Shown here piece after piece: positions 9,421 to 16,851 of a stretch of DNA of 64,000 nt. This DNA comes from Microbacterium esteraromaticum. Lineage in GTDB: Bacteria > Actinomycetota > Actinomycetes > Actinomycetales > Microbacteriaceae. Position 1 is the stretch's first letter. The number at the start of each line of letters is the position of its first letter. The stretch is from assembly GCF_014084045.1 (NCBI RefSeq), contig NZ_CP043732.1, forward strand, positions 1,674,001-1,738,000. Direction: 5' to 3'. A model generated the notes under the pieces. That model made no database searches and was not told the DNA's origin. It was given only the letters and a program-made list of their open reading frames with translations. The position numbers were made by a program, and so were the translations under genes.

Positions 9421-10310
9421 GCGTACTCTCCGTTCGTGGCGGTTCCGGTTGTCCGGGATGCTCGGGGACGATGCTGACGGAAGCCATGGATCGTCTCGAC
9501 TATGCCCGCTTCGACCGGGAGGCGCTCGACGCTCGATGCGCCGAGGAAGCCCTGCGCATCGGTGTTCTCGTACAGGTATCGAGTCGAATCGGCGCCCTCG
9601 AGAGGTCCACCGTGCGAGAGGACGAAGACATCGGGGTTCACGGCACGCGCGACCTCTAGAAACGACTGCACTCGCTCGCACGCCGCGTCGAGTTCGAGGG
9701 CCGAAGCGCCCGCGCCGACGAAACCGCCGGTTGTCCAGCCGACGTGCGGCACGATGGCGTCAGCACCTGCTTCCGTCACGCCGCGCGCCTGCTCTTCCGT
9801 GTACGCGTAGCAGATGGTGAACGTGTCCGCCGCGCGAGCGGCGGCGACGAGCTCGTAATCCCGGTGCACCCCCAGCCCGACGGCATCGCGCTCGGGGTTG
9901 TGGGTGTTGCGTGCACCGGTCGTGGGGAAGTTGATGACTCCGTCGAAACCGGTGCGGACGTAGTCGTCGACGAGTCGAGGGACGTCGTAGAGATAGGTCG
10001 GGTCGGCGGCCTCGGCGCCGCCGACGATGGGGACGTCGGGCACGACGTTGGCGATTTCACGATACATCGCCATCGTGGTGGGGTTCGCGTGATTGCCGGT
10101 GGCGCTCGTGGGCAGACCCGCCAAGCGCGATCGGCCGGTGTTGTACACGATCACCAGGTCGGCGCCGCCCGCTACGGCGGCGCGTGCGATGAGGCCGGAA
10201 CTGCACCCTGCGCCGATGATCGGGCGTCCCGCATCGACCTCGGAACGCAGCCTTCGGATGATCTCGGTGCGACTGAAACGCTGGGCGACGGTCATGGGTG
10301 GGGTCTCCAT
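9417..10310 (-). CDS. Phosphoenolpyruvate hydrolase-like TIM-barrel protein (copy 2)
   Basis: A 297-residue paralogue of the following gene. Parallel motifs include FSRTEIIRRLRSEVDAGRPI, GFDGVINFPTTGARN and VLSHGGPLEGADST. The N-terminus could also begin at the internal MTVAQRF, five codons downstream, which aligns better with the start of copy 1 (MTVETPF). The stop overlaps the start of copy 1, which points to coupled translation and perhaps a heteromeric enzyme. It lies two bases downstream of the aldo/keto reductase gene. The two copies have diverged well beyond recent duplication, so they probably have separate roles. Confidence 0.8.
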   Translation of the reverse strand: METPPMTVAQRFSRTEIIRRLRSEVDAGRPIIGAGCSSGLIARAAVAGGADLVIVYNTGRSRLAGLPTSATGNHANPTTMAMYREIANVVPDVPIVGGAEAADPTYLYDVPRLVDDYVRTGFDGVINFPTTGARNTHNPERDAVGLGVHRDYELVAAARAADTFTICYAYTEEQARGVTEAGADAIVPHVGWTTGGFVGAGASALELDAACERVQSFLEVARAVNPDVFVLSHGGPLEGADSTRYLYENTDAQGFLGASSVERLPVEAGIVETIHGFRQHRPRASRTTGTATNGEYA

Positions 10311-10312
10311 CC

Positions 10313-11320
10313 TCAGTTCTCAGGGACGCGATCAGCCGGCCACGCCGTGCGGAACGTCGGCCCACCCAGCAGCGCGGGATCGATCTCGCCTGCGCGCGCG
10401 ATCGACTCGATCTCGTCGCGGGTTGTCGTCACCTTCAGCGCGTCGAGATCCCAGCCCAGTTCGCGGGTGCTCGTCACCCCGACGATCGTGACATCGATGT
10501 CGGGCTGGGTGAGCGAGTAGGACATCGCCGCCTCGGCAATGGTGATCCCGAGCTCCTCGCACCGTGCCTCCATGCGCTGCACTGCTTCGCGCACCTCGGG
10601 CAGCGCAGGACGGTAGGTATACAGCGCATGGGGGTTCGCCGTTCCCGTGGCGAGGATGTTGCCGCCGAAGGGGGAGGCGTTGCAGACCGCCATGCCCTTC
10701 TCGCGGGCGGCGGCGAGCAGACCACTCGTCTTGGCCGCGGGATTCAGCAAGGTGTACAGCCGCGCTATCTGGAGGAAGTCGAACTCGCCGGTGTCGACGG
10801 CACGCTGCAGCGGGGAGAGTGTTGCCGTGGCGACACCGATGTGTGCGACGAGTCCCTCATCCTGCAGTTTGCGCAGCCCCTCGAGCGCACCTCCCGGACC
10901 GAGGATGGTGTCCATGTCGTCATCATCCCGGGGGTCGTGAACCATCATGATCGGGATCTGCTCCAGGTGCAGCTGAGCCAGGCTGCGCTCGGCGCTGCGT
11001 CGGAAGTCATCGGCCGAAAAACCCCGGCCGTGGCCGAACTTCGTCGAGATGATGAGGTCGGATGGAGTCTCGACTTGAGACAGCAGTCGGCCCAGACGCT
11101 GCTCATTGTCGTAGGCTTCGGCGGAATCGATGAAGGTGACTCCCGCCTCGAAAGCGGCGGTGAGCACGTCGATGAGCACCTGGTCGTCGTTCTGCTGCGC
11201 AGCTGGCGCGCTGCCTGTCCCGAATCCCCATGTCCCGATGGACAGGCGTGATGTCTCCAGGCCTGTGCGGCCGAGGGTCACCCGGGGCATTGGCGGGCGG
11301 GTCGTTGTCTTCTCGATCAT
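10313..11320 (-). CDS. Aldo/keto reductase
   Basis: A 335-residue NADPH-dependent oxidoreductase of the aldo/keto reductase superfamily. The N-terminus gives the usual LGRTGLETSRLSIGTWGFG. The catalytic Asp/Tyr region is FIDSAEAYDNEQRLGRLL, with the Lys in IISTKFGHG and the His in MMVHDPRDDD. The C-terminal part ending in SYSLTQPDIDVTIVGVTS is typical of family members that use a bound NADP. It is the second gene of the minus-strand operon, between the cupin gene and the two TIM-barrel genes. It probably reduces or oxidises a carbonyl intermediate of the same pathway. The substrate cannot be inferred. Confidence 0.88.
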   Translation of the reverse strand: MIEKTTTRPPMPRVTLGRTGLETSRLSIGTWGFGTGSAPAAQQNDDQVLIDVLTAAFEAGVTFIDSAEAYDNEQRLGRLLSQVETPSDLIISTKFGHGRGFSADDFRRSAERSLAQLHLEQIPIMMVHDPRDDDDMDTILGPGGALEGLRKLQDEGLVAHIGVATATLSPLQRAVDTGEFDFLQIARLYTLLNPAAKTSGLLAAAREKGMAVCNASPFGGNILATGTANPHALYTYRPALPEVREAVQRMEARCEELGITIAEAAMSYSLTQPDIDVTIVGVTSTRELGWDLDALKVTTTRDEIESIARAGEIDPALLGGPTFRTAWPADRVPEN

Positions 11321-11343
11321 GGTTCTTCCCTTGGTTCGGAGGC

Positions 11344-12057
11344 TCAGTCGGCCTGGAGGAATGGAGATGCGTCGAGCAATGACGCAGGAACTTCCCGGTT
11401 CGGAGTCGGGTCACCGTGGTGGGCTCTCTCCAGGTGCCCGTCACGGCTGCGGCCCTCGAGCTGGGTGGCGATCACGACCGCCTGGAAATGCTCTTCGGGT
11501 GCGGTGGCGCCGTGTTCGTATCCCATGCCGGCGGCCAGCATCAGGCCGGGTCGCATCCCGAATCTCCGGCTGTCGTAGTCCAGAGTGAAGTGGCCCCGGA
11601 AGACGATCCAGTACTCATCGCTGTCGTGATAGTGGTAGTCGCAGGGCATTTCCGGCGTGAAGAGGCAGATCTCCATGCGCACCGTGCTCGACCAGTGCCC
11701 CGCGACCCAGACCAGCTCCGCCTGAGTCGCCCCATTGTTCGAGACGATCACTCCTTCCTCCGGAATCTCGAGCCAATCCCGGCGCTGCAGATGGAAGCGT
11801 CCTTGCGGGGTCTCCACCGCCACTTCGCCGAAGGTGACCATCACACGTTCGTGAGGATGAGTGGGAAGGATCCGTCGGCTGCTGGGCTGGGGATTGTTTC
11901 CCGTTGCTCCCCACGATGGCGTGTGACCGTCCGGATTCGGGGCCTGAGGCGTGCGTGGGATCCCGAGGTTGCGACCGAGGACGAAGATCTCGAAGTCATC
12001 GACGTCGACCCAGGGAAGTCGGTCGGTCTGGAGTGATTCGCGAGTGTAGACGGGCAC
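11344..12057 (-). CDS. Cupin-domain protein
   Basis: A 237-residue protein with a cupin barrel. The likely metal site is CDYHYHDSDEYWIVFRGHF near residues 140-160, followed by a second cupin motif around MRPGLMLAAGMGYEHG. An N-terminal half of about 110 residues with HPHERVMVTFGEV may be a second, degenerate cupin. There is no signal peptide. It is the first gene of the minus-strand operon and is read from the promoter region at 12158-12186. Cupins in this setting can be dioxygenases, isomerases or hydroxyacid-binding proteins. The His and Glu ligands are present, so a metal-dependent enzyme is plausible. Confidence 0.75.
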   Translation of the reverse strand: MPVYTRESLQTDRLPWVDVDDFEIFVLGRNLGIPRTPQAPNPDGHTPSWGATGNNPQPSSRRILPTHPHERVMVTFGEVAVETPQGRFHLQRRDWLEIPEEGVIVSNNGATQAELVWVAGHWSSTVRMEICLFTPEMPCDYHYHDSDEYWIVFRGHFTLDYDSRRFGMRPGLMLAAGMGYEHGATAPEEHFQAVVIATQLEGRSRDGHLERAHHGDPTPNREVPASLLDASPFLQAD

Positions 12058-12157
12058 GCCGATGCTCCTTCATGCGTGGGGTGGCTTCGCCTCCAGACAT
12101 GCGGTGACGGGATGTCTCGCCGGTCTCACGTGTGCTTTCGGCGGTGAAAGTACTTGA

Positions 12158-12186
12158 AAACTACTGTAACAATTCGATGAATGCAA
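12158..12186 (-). promoter_or_regulatory. Candidate promoter of the cupin-to-IOR operon
   Basis: On the minus strand TTGCAT (12181-12186) and TAGTTT (12158-12163) are separated by 17 bases. They lie about 100 bases before the cupin start, in an unusually AT-rich stretch (12140-12225). The stretch also holds CTGTA-type repeats and an AGTACT palindrome that could be operator sequences. Read by eye only. Confidence 0.45.
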
Positions 12187-12270
12187 GAACCGTTTTGTTC
12201 TAGTACAGAATGATACAGCGGTGCAAGGAGCTGTGACTGGGCCTCTTGAGCCGTAGTTCGCGCGTTCGAT

Positions 12271-12299
12271 TCGTGACGCTCCTTCGGAGCGGGTATGCT
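12271..12299 (+). promoter_or_regulatory. Candidate promoter of tRNA-Ser
   Basis: TCGTGA (12271-12276), a 17-base spacer and TATGCT (12294-12299) lie 37 bases before the mature tRNA. The -35 match is weak; the -10 match and the position are reasonable. Confidence 0.35.
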
Positions 12300-12335
12300 T
12301 GCAAGGCGCATCCGCGTTGAGTCAGCCGGATGCCT

Positions 12336-12424
12336 GGAGACGTCGCATAGTCAGGCCTAGTGCACCACCCTGCTAAGGTGGAGTCCCCTCACGGGGACCG
12401 AGGGTTCAAATCCCTCCGTCTCCG
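12336..12424 (+). tRNA. tRNA-Ser(GCT)
   Basis: This 89-base gene folds as a class II tRNA. The acceptor stem is GGAGACG/CGTCTCC. The anticodon arm is CCACC-CTGCTAA-GGTGG, giving anticodon GCT. A long variable arm (GTCCCCTCACGGGGAC) and a T-arm (GAGGG-TTCAAAT-CCCTC) follow. The CCA end is not encoded. It reads serine codons AGC and AGU. A strong terminator follows at once. Confidence 0.97.
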
Positions 12425-12431
12425 CTGAATG

Positions 12432-12465
12432 AAAACGAGCCCGGACGAAGTCCAGGGCTCGTTTT
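12432..12465 (+). terminator. Terminator of tRNA-Ser
   Basis: AAAACGAGCCC (12432-12442) pairs with GGGCTCGTTTT (12455-12465), extended by GGAC/GTCC around a three-base loop. It lies seven bases after the tRNA and ends in TTTT. Confidence 0.88.
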
Positions 12466-12526
12466 CGGGTTATAGGCAAGAACGTGCTTTTCCACCCAGG
12501 GCCCCACGCGCGGCGTGGAGTGGCCG

Positions 12527-12553
12527 CGAGGGTTCAAGCTCCTCCGTCTCCGC
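12527..12553 (+). repeat. Partial duplicate of the tRNA-Ser 3' end
   Basis: These 27 bases match the last 27 bases of tRNA-Ser (T-arm, acceptor stem and discriminator) with three mismatches in the T-loop/T-stem. No D-arm or anticodon arm precedes them. Such copies are typical of the far attachment site of an integrated element or of a decayed second tRNA. Only about 100 bases separate the two copies, so any element has been lost. Confidence 0.7.
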
Positions 12554-12820
12554 CCATTTTCCCCTGGCCAGAAGTTATTTTACGCGTCTGCGAAGGCCTG
12601 GGCTCCGCAGGCGGCTGGCAGTGCATCGCCAGCATCATGGAGCTGCAGTGAGGCGTTCCGGCCCGAATGCCGCGCGGCCGATCGCGCAGATCCTGGCCGA
12701 GATCGCGGTTGACGAGCCACGTCAACAACGTCATCGGTATCGGCGTCGAACCGCCAGCAACCTCTGGCCGAGCTTCGGGCGCCCGTAGAATCGGGGGAGG
12801 AACACGGCGGAAGGAGTGAG
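12554..12820. other. Intergenic stretch with no recognised gene
   Basis: Between the tRNA 3'-end copy and the membrane protein I find no protein with a credible start, no RNA gene and no clear hairpin. The last 20 bases contain the ribosome-binding site (GGAAGGAG) of the following gene. Confidence 0.5.
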
Positions 12821-13366
12821 ATGGTCGGATGGATGTTCGTGCCGACCAGGCCGTTCTCACCGAACTCGCGGCTGGGGCGTGTCTATGGATTGGCGAGGCT
12901 AGTGGTCATGGTCGTCCTCGCAGTCTTCGCCGTCGTGTTCTTCGCCTATGTCTTCGGGAGTCTGTTGCTGTCCGGAGGGCAGCTGGCGACCACCGAAGAC
13001 GCGAGGTGGGATATGGTCGTGCCGCCCCCCGTGTTCACCCCGCCGATCCCGATCATGGTGGGGCTGTGCGTGATCACCGGGGCCGCCACGATCGTCTGTG
13101 CAGTGACCGCCCGCCTTCGCTCCATGGGAGATCTCCCGTTCCTCGTGTTGATCCCGCCAGTGGTTCTCGGCATGATGTCGATGGCTCTGGCGTACTTCTT
13201 CGACGACATGAACGGGCCGGAGGTCGAGGCCAAATGGGGAACGACTCGGCTGTCGTTGTATTGGTTGGGTGTGCCGTTCGTCGTGATAGGGGGCCTTGCG
13301 GCGCTGATTGCATACGTCGTCCTCCTTGTCGTGAAGCGGGGTCATCCCGATCGCATCCCCGAGTAG
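12821..13366 (+). CDS. Hypothetical membrane protein, four segments
   Basis: A 181-residue protein I do not recognise. Four hydrophobic segments are visible: about 25-50 (RLVVMVVLAVFAVVFFAYVF), 73-92, 104-125 and 148-172. A short Pro-rich stretch (VPPPVFTPPIPI) leads into the second. The ATG is preceded by GGAAGGAG at a good distance, so the start is secure. It stands alone between tRNA-Ser and the convergent aldehyde dehydrogenase gene. No function can be assigned. Confidence 0.72.
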   Translation: MVGWMFVPTRPFSPNSRLGRVYGLARLVVMVVLAVFAVVFFAYVFGSLLLSGGQLATTEDARWDMVVPPPVFTPPIPIMVGLCVITGAATIVCAVTARLRSMGDLPFLVLIPPVVLGMMSMALAYFFDDMNGPEVEAKWGTTRLSLYWLGVPFVVIGGLAALIAYVVLLVVKRGHPDRIPE

Positions 13367-13541
13367 CCGGATGCGCAGCCGTCGCCCTACGAGCTGCCAC
13401 GCCGAGCGTCACCGCTGACTCAGTCGTGTGATCCGGCACCTTCACTACCGCGTGAACGTCGGACTCATGCACGCCCCCGCACGCGCACCTGTGCCGTTTC
13501 CGATCCCACGGCTTCGGCACACAATGACCTGTTCCGGACTG

Positions 13542-14957
13542 TCAGCCCCTTGCGCTCGATCGTGAGATCGCCACGACCTTCGGCTGGGTCATCTCCTCGT
13601 ACGCGAAGCGCACGCCCTCCCGCCCCATCGACCCGTACTTGCTGCCTCCGAAGGGCATGGAGTCGAGCCGGTAGTCCGAAGAGTCGTTGATCATCACACC
13701 GCCGGCGTCGATCGACTCTGCGACCCGGAGCGCACGATCCAGGTCGCTGGTGAAGACGCCGGCCTGCAGGGCATAGTCGCTGTCGTTGGCGGCGAGGATC
13801 GCGGATCGCTCATCGTCGAAGGGCTCCACCACGACGATCGGGGCGAAGACCTCCTCGTGCCAGAGGCGGCACGTGCGCGGGACGCCCGTCAGGACAGCGG
13901 GAGTCAGCACCGAGCCGTTCCGCACTCCCCCCGTGAGCAGCGTGGCTCCGTCTGCGACCGCTTCCTGGATCTTCGTGCGCGCGGTCTCCGCCGCCTGTGC
14001 GCTGATCATCGGGCCGACATCCGTGGCATCGAGTCGGGGGTTCCCCGAGACGAGCCTCTCGGTCGCCGCGACGAACGCCTTCAGGAAGGCAGGGAACACG
14101 GATCGCTGCACGAGGATGCGCTGCGCGCCGATGCAGTTCTGACCCGCCGCCCAGAAGGAGCCTGAGACCGCAGCCTTGACGGCGAGCTCGAGATCGGCGT
14201 CCTCGAACACGAGGACGGGCGCGTTGCCGCCGAGCTCCATGGCCAGCTTCTTGATGCCGGCGGAGGCGGCGATCGCCTGGCCGGTGGCGAACCCGCCCGT
14301 GAACGAGACCATCCGCACATTCCTCGCCCGCACCAGGGCCTGCGCCACCTGCCGGTTTCCTCGCACGACCGTGATGACGTTGTCGGGGAGCCCGGACTCG
14401 TAGAGCAGATCGACGAGGAGCTGGGCGGTGAGAGGCGTCTGCTGCGAGGGCTTCAACAGCACCGCGTTGCCACCGGCGAGCGCCGGACCGAGCTTGTGCG
14501 CGACGAGGTTCAGCGCGTCGTTGTAGGGGGTGATGGCGACGATCAGGCCGAGCGGCTCGCGTGAGTACCAGCCCAGACGGTTCTCGTCGCCGGGGAAGGA
14601 GTCGAAGGGGATGACCTCGCCGGCGTTGCGTCGTGCCTCCGCCGCGGAGAGGAGAAGCGTGTTGACTGCGCGGGAGACCTCCTTCCGCGCCTGGCGGATG
14701 GTCTTGCCGGCTTCCGAGACGATGAGCTGCGACACGCTCTCCGAGCGCTCCCGCAGCAGCATCGCGGCGCCGTCCAGGATCGCCGCGCGCCGGTGACGCG
14801 AGAGCGCGGCCGCGGTCGCCGTGGCCGTCTGGGCGATGTCCAGTGCGTCCAGGGCCTGCTCGGCCGTGAGCTGGGGGAGGACGGCGATCTCTTCACCGGT
14901 GAACTTGTCGACGACGACGAGGTCGTCCTGTGCGGGCGTGGCGAGCACGTCAGGCAT
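13542..14957 (-). CDS. Aldehyde dehydrogenase family protein
   Basis: A 471-residue NAD(P)-dependent aldehyde dehydrogenase. The catalytic cysteine is Cys275 in GQNCIGAQR and the general base is Glu241 in MELGGNAPV. The oxyanion asparagine region is TPYNDALN, and a cofactor-binding SFTGGFATG segment is present. The start overlaps the end of the upstream homoserine-dehydrogenase-like gene by eight bases, so the two are translated as a pair. The family includes succinate-semialdehyde and lactaldehyde dehydrogenases. The coupling suggests a substrate such as aspartate semialdehyde, but this is inference. Confidence 0.88.
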   Translation of the reverse strand: MPDVLATPAQDDLVVVDKFTGEEIAVLPQLTAEQALDALDIAQTATATAAALSRHRRAAILDGAAMLLRERSESVSQLIVSEAGKTIRQARKEVSRAVNTLLLSAAEARRNAGEVIPFDSFPGDENRLGWYSREPLGLIVAITPYNDALNLVAHKLGPALAGGNAVLLKPSQQTPLTAQLLVDLLYESGLPDNVITVVRGNRQVAQALVRARNVRMVSFTGGFATGQAIAASAGIKKLAMELGGNAPVLVFEDADLELAVKAAVSGSFWAAGQNCIGAQRILVQRSVFPAFLKAFVAATERLVSGNPRLDATDVGPMISAQAAETARTKIQEAVADGATLLTGGVRNGSVLTPAVLTGVPRTCRLWHEEVFAPIVVVEPFDDERSAILAANDSDYALQAGVFTSDLDRALRVAESIDAGGVMINDSSDYRLDSMPFGGSKYGSMGREGVRFAYEEMTQPKVVAISRSSARG

Positions 14958-15996
14958 CGACCTTCTCCTTCTCGTGAGAGTGGATGGCGATGATGTCGGT
15001 GATCAGCGCGAAGGCCGTCTCGATGCGTCCGGCTCCGGGGCCGGTGATGGTGACCGTTCCCAGCAGATCGGTCTCGAACGAGACGGCGTTGGTCGCGCCG
15101 GGGACATGAGCGAGCGGGTGGTCGGCCTCGAGCGCCCGCGGCGCGACCGTCGCGATGATCCCGCCGTCCTCCGTTCGACGGGCGGATCCGATGAGCTTGT
15201 AGCGCCTGCCCTCGCGAGCGGCGTCGATGATGTCGTCTGGCGCGATGCCGGTGATCCCGGTGGCATCGACGTCGGCGGGCGAGATGCCGGCGCCGAGCAG
15301 CTCGTTCGCAAGGATCGCCACCTTGAGCTGCACATCGGATCCGCCGATGTCTGCGGTGGGGTCGGCCTCCGCGTAGCCTTCGGCCTGTGCTTCCCTGACT
15401 GCGCTCTCCAGTGTGAGCCCGGCCTCCATTCGGCCGATCACGTAGTTCGAGGTGCCGTTCAGGATCCCCTGGAAGCCGCGGATCGTCAGGCCGGCGAGCT
15501 GATCGCGCGCGAGTCCGAGCACGGGCGTGCCGCTGAGCACGGCCCCCTCGTACGCGAACAGAGCGCCGTTGTCTGCGGCGAGCTTCGTGAGCGCCTCGGC
15601 GTGGAAGGCGACAGGACCCTTGTTCGTGGTCGTCACGCTCTTGCCCGAGTCCAGCGCCCAGCGCACATGAGAGGCCGCGGGTTCTCCGTCGGTCGGATCG
15701 GTGAAGGTGGCCTCGACCACGATGTCGGCGGGGCTGTCCCGGATGATGCGCTCGTTGTCGGCAGTCGCGGACCCGCCGGCGAACGACTCGAACGTCTCCC
15801 CTCTGGGCAGCGACTGCACCGCTCCCAGATCGACGCCTTCGCTCTGAACGAGCGACCCCATCAGCAGATCGGTGATCGCGACGACCTTGAGCTCGAAGCC
15901 CAGATGCGCGAAGCGGGTCGGATCTTCGGCGATGAGCTGGGCGAGAGCACGGTTGACGCCCCCGAATCCGATGAGTGCCAGGTTGTACGTGCGCAT
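14950..15996 (-). CDS. Homoserine dehydrogenase-like protein
   Basis: A 348-residue NAD(P)-dependent enzyme interconverting homoserine and aspartate 4-semialdehyde. The N-terminal nucleotide site is NLALIGFGGVNRALAQ. The catalytic domain has TTTNKGPVAFH, GILNGTSNYVIGRME and EAQAEGYAEADPTADIGGSD, the hallmarks of the family. There is no C-terminal ACT domain. The ATG at 15996 has an AGGAGT site eight bases upstream; the 19-residue longer reading has no such support. No thrB or thrC is nearby. Instead it is coupled to an aldehyde dehydrogenase and lies beside an Lrp regulator, which suggests a catabolic rather than biosynthetic role. Confidence 0.82.
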   Translation of the reverse strand: MRTYNLALIGFGGVNRALAQLIAEDPTRFAHLGFELKVVAITDLLMGSLVQSEGVDLGAVQSLPRGETFESFAGGSATADNERIIRDSPADIVVEATFTDPTDGEPAASHVRWALDSGKSVTTTNKGPVAFHAEALTKLAADNGALFAYEGAVLSGTPVLGLARDQLAGLTIRGFQGILNGTSNYVIGRMEAGLTLESAVREAQAEGYAEADPTADIGGSDVQLKVAILANELLGAGISPADVDATGITGIAPDDIIDAAREGRRYKLIGSARRTEDGGIIATVAPRALEADHPLAHVPGATNAVSFETDLLGTVTITGPGAGRIETAFALITDIIAIHSHEKEKVDA

Positions 15997-16128
15997 CTCT
16001 GCGTACTCCTTCGTGAGCGGGATGATGCTCCCACTATCGCTCCGCGGCTGCACCGTCCCCTACGGTCGAAGCGGCCGAGGGACATGCCGAATCGACGGCG
16101 TCGAGGCGTGCGCCCTGCCGAACGGTCC

Positions 16129-16145
16129 GCGGAAGGGGCTTCCGC
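16129..16145. terminator. Weak hairpin after the Lrp gene
   Basis: GCGGAAG (16129-16135) pairs with CTTCCGC (16139-16145) around GGG. It lies between the Lrp gene and the downstream homoserine-dehydrogenase-like gene. No T tract follows, so it may be an attenuator or only a GC-rich fold. Confidence 0.35.
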
Positions 16146-16194
16146 TCCGGCGTCGTGCCGCCGGCTCCGGCCGCACGCCACCAAACCCCCGCGC

Positions 16195-16638
16195 TCAGAA
16201 TCTGCGGTTCGTCGTCGTCCGCAGCGACAACGCCGTGGTGATGTCCCGTACTCCGGGAAGGGCAGCGATCATCATCCAGACCTCGCGGAGGCGTTCGGGG
16301 TCCGCGGCCTCCACCCGCAGGATGAGATCGAGCTCGCCCGTGACCACATCGCTCAGGACGACTTCCGGGATCGCGTCGATGGCGGTGATGACATCGACTC
16401 CGCGCACGCGGTCATGCCGGTGGACGAGCAGCGTCGCGCTGACACGAGGTCGTTCGCCGGGGTGCCGTTCGGAGATCGTGTACCCCAGGATGTGCTCATC
16501 GCGCTCGAGACGTTTGATCCGCTGGCTCACGGCGTTTCGGGAGAGATGGACCATCTCGCCGAGTCGGGCCAGGCTGACTCGGGCGTCGGCACGGAGCTCC
16601 GAGATGATCCTCACATCGATGGCATCGAGATCACGCAT
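16195..16638 (-). CDS. Lrp/AsnC family transcriptional regulator
   Basis: A 147-residue regulator. The N-terminal winged helix contains AIDVRIISELRADARVSLARLGEMVHLSRNAVSQRIKRLE. The C-terminal RAM/ligand domain holds VVTGELDLILRVEAADPERL. The ATG at 16638 gives the standard Lrp length; a 31-residue upstream extension is Pro/Arg-rich and unlike the family. It is divergent from the DadA-like gene and upstream of the dehydrogenase pair in the same direction, so it probably controls both in response to an amino acid. Confidence 0.92.
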   Translation of the reverse strand: MRDLDAIDVRIISELRADARVSLARLGEMVHLSRNAVSQRIKRLERDEHILGYTISERHPGERPRVSATLLVHRHDRVRGVDVITAIDAIPEVVLSDVVTGELDLILRVEAADPERLREVWMMIAALPGVRDITTALSLRTTTNRRF

Positions 16639-16712
16639 GATTCTGCACGGCGCCTCTCCTGGTCTGGGACAGGGGATTCCGGTCCATCTGGACTCGGGTT
16701 CGGAACCCCTCT

Positions 16713-16741
16713 CACATACGTATCTTGGCATGGTTTCTCAA
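16713..16741 (-). promoter_or_regulatory. Candidate promoter of the Lrp gene
   Basis: On the minus strand TTGAGA (16736-16741), a 17-base spacer and TATGTG (16713-16718). The -10 sits within ACATACGTAT, a short palindrome. It falls in the divergent region with the DadA-like gene, where an Lrp regulator would be expected to bind. Confidence 0.45.
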
Positions 16742-16851
16742 GGAAGGAAGGAACTGTTTCCTGGTTTTTCGGTGTTTGCGGCGCCTTCATCGCCCTTCCT
16801 TCTGATCCAGAGCTTGAGGATACGTCGCATATGTTCCGCTAACCTCAACCT

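Noticed and set aside
12425..12553. Complete second tRNA after tRNA-Ser
   Set aside because: Only the last 27 bases match. No D-arm or anticodon arm can be built from the preceding bases.
14821..16842. Long plus-strand frame across homoserine dehydrogenase and Lrp genes
   Set aside because: No domain or plausible start. Real genes on the minus strand have clear motifs across the same bases.
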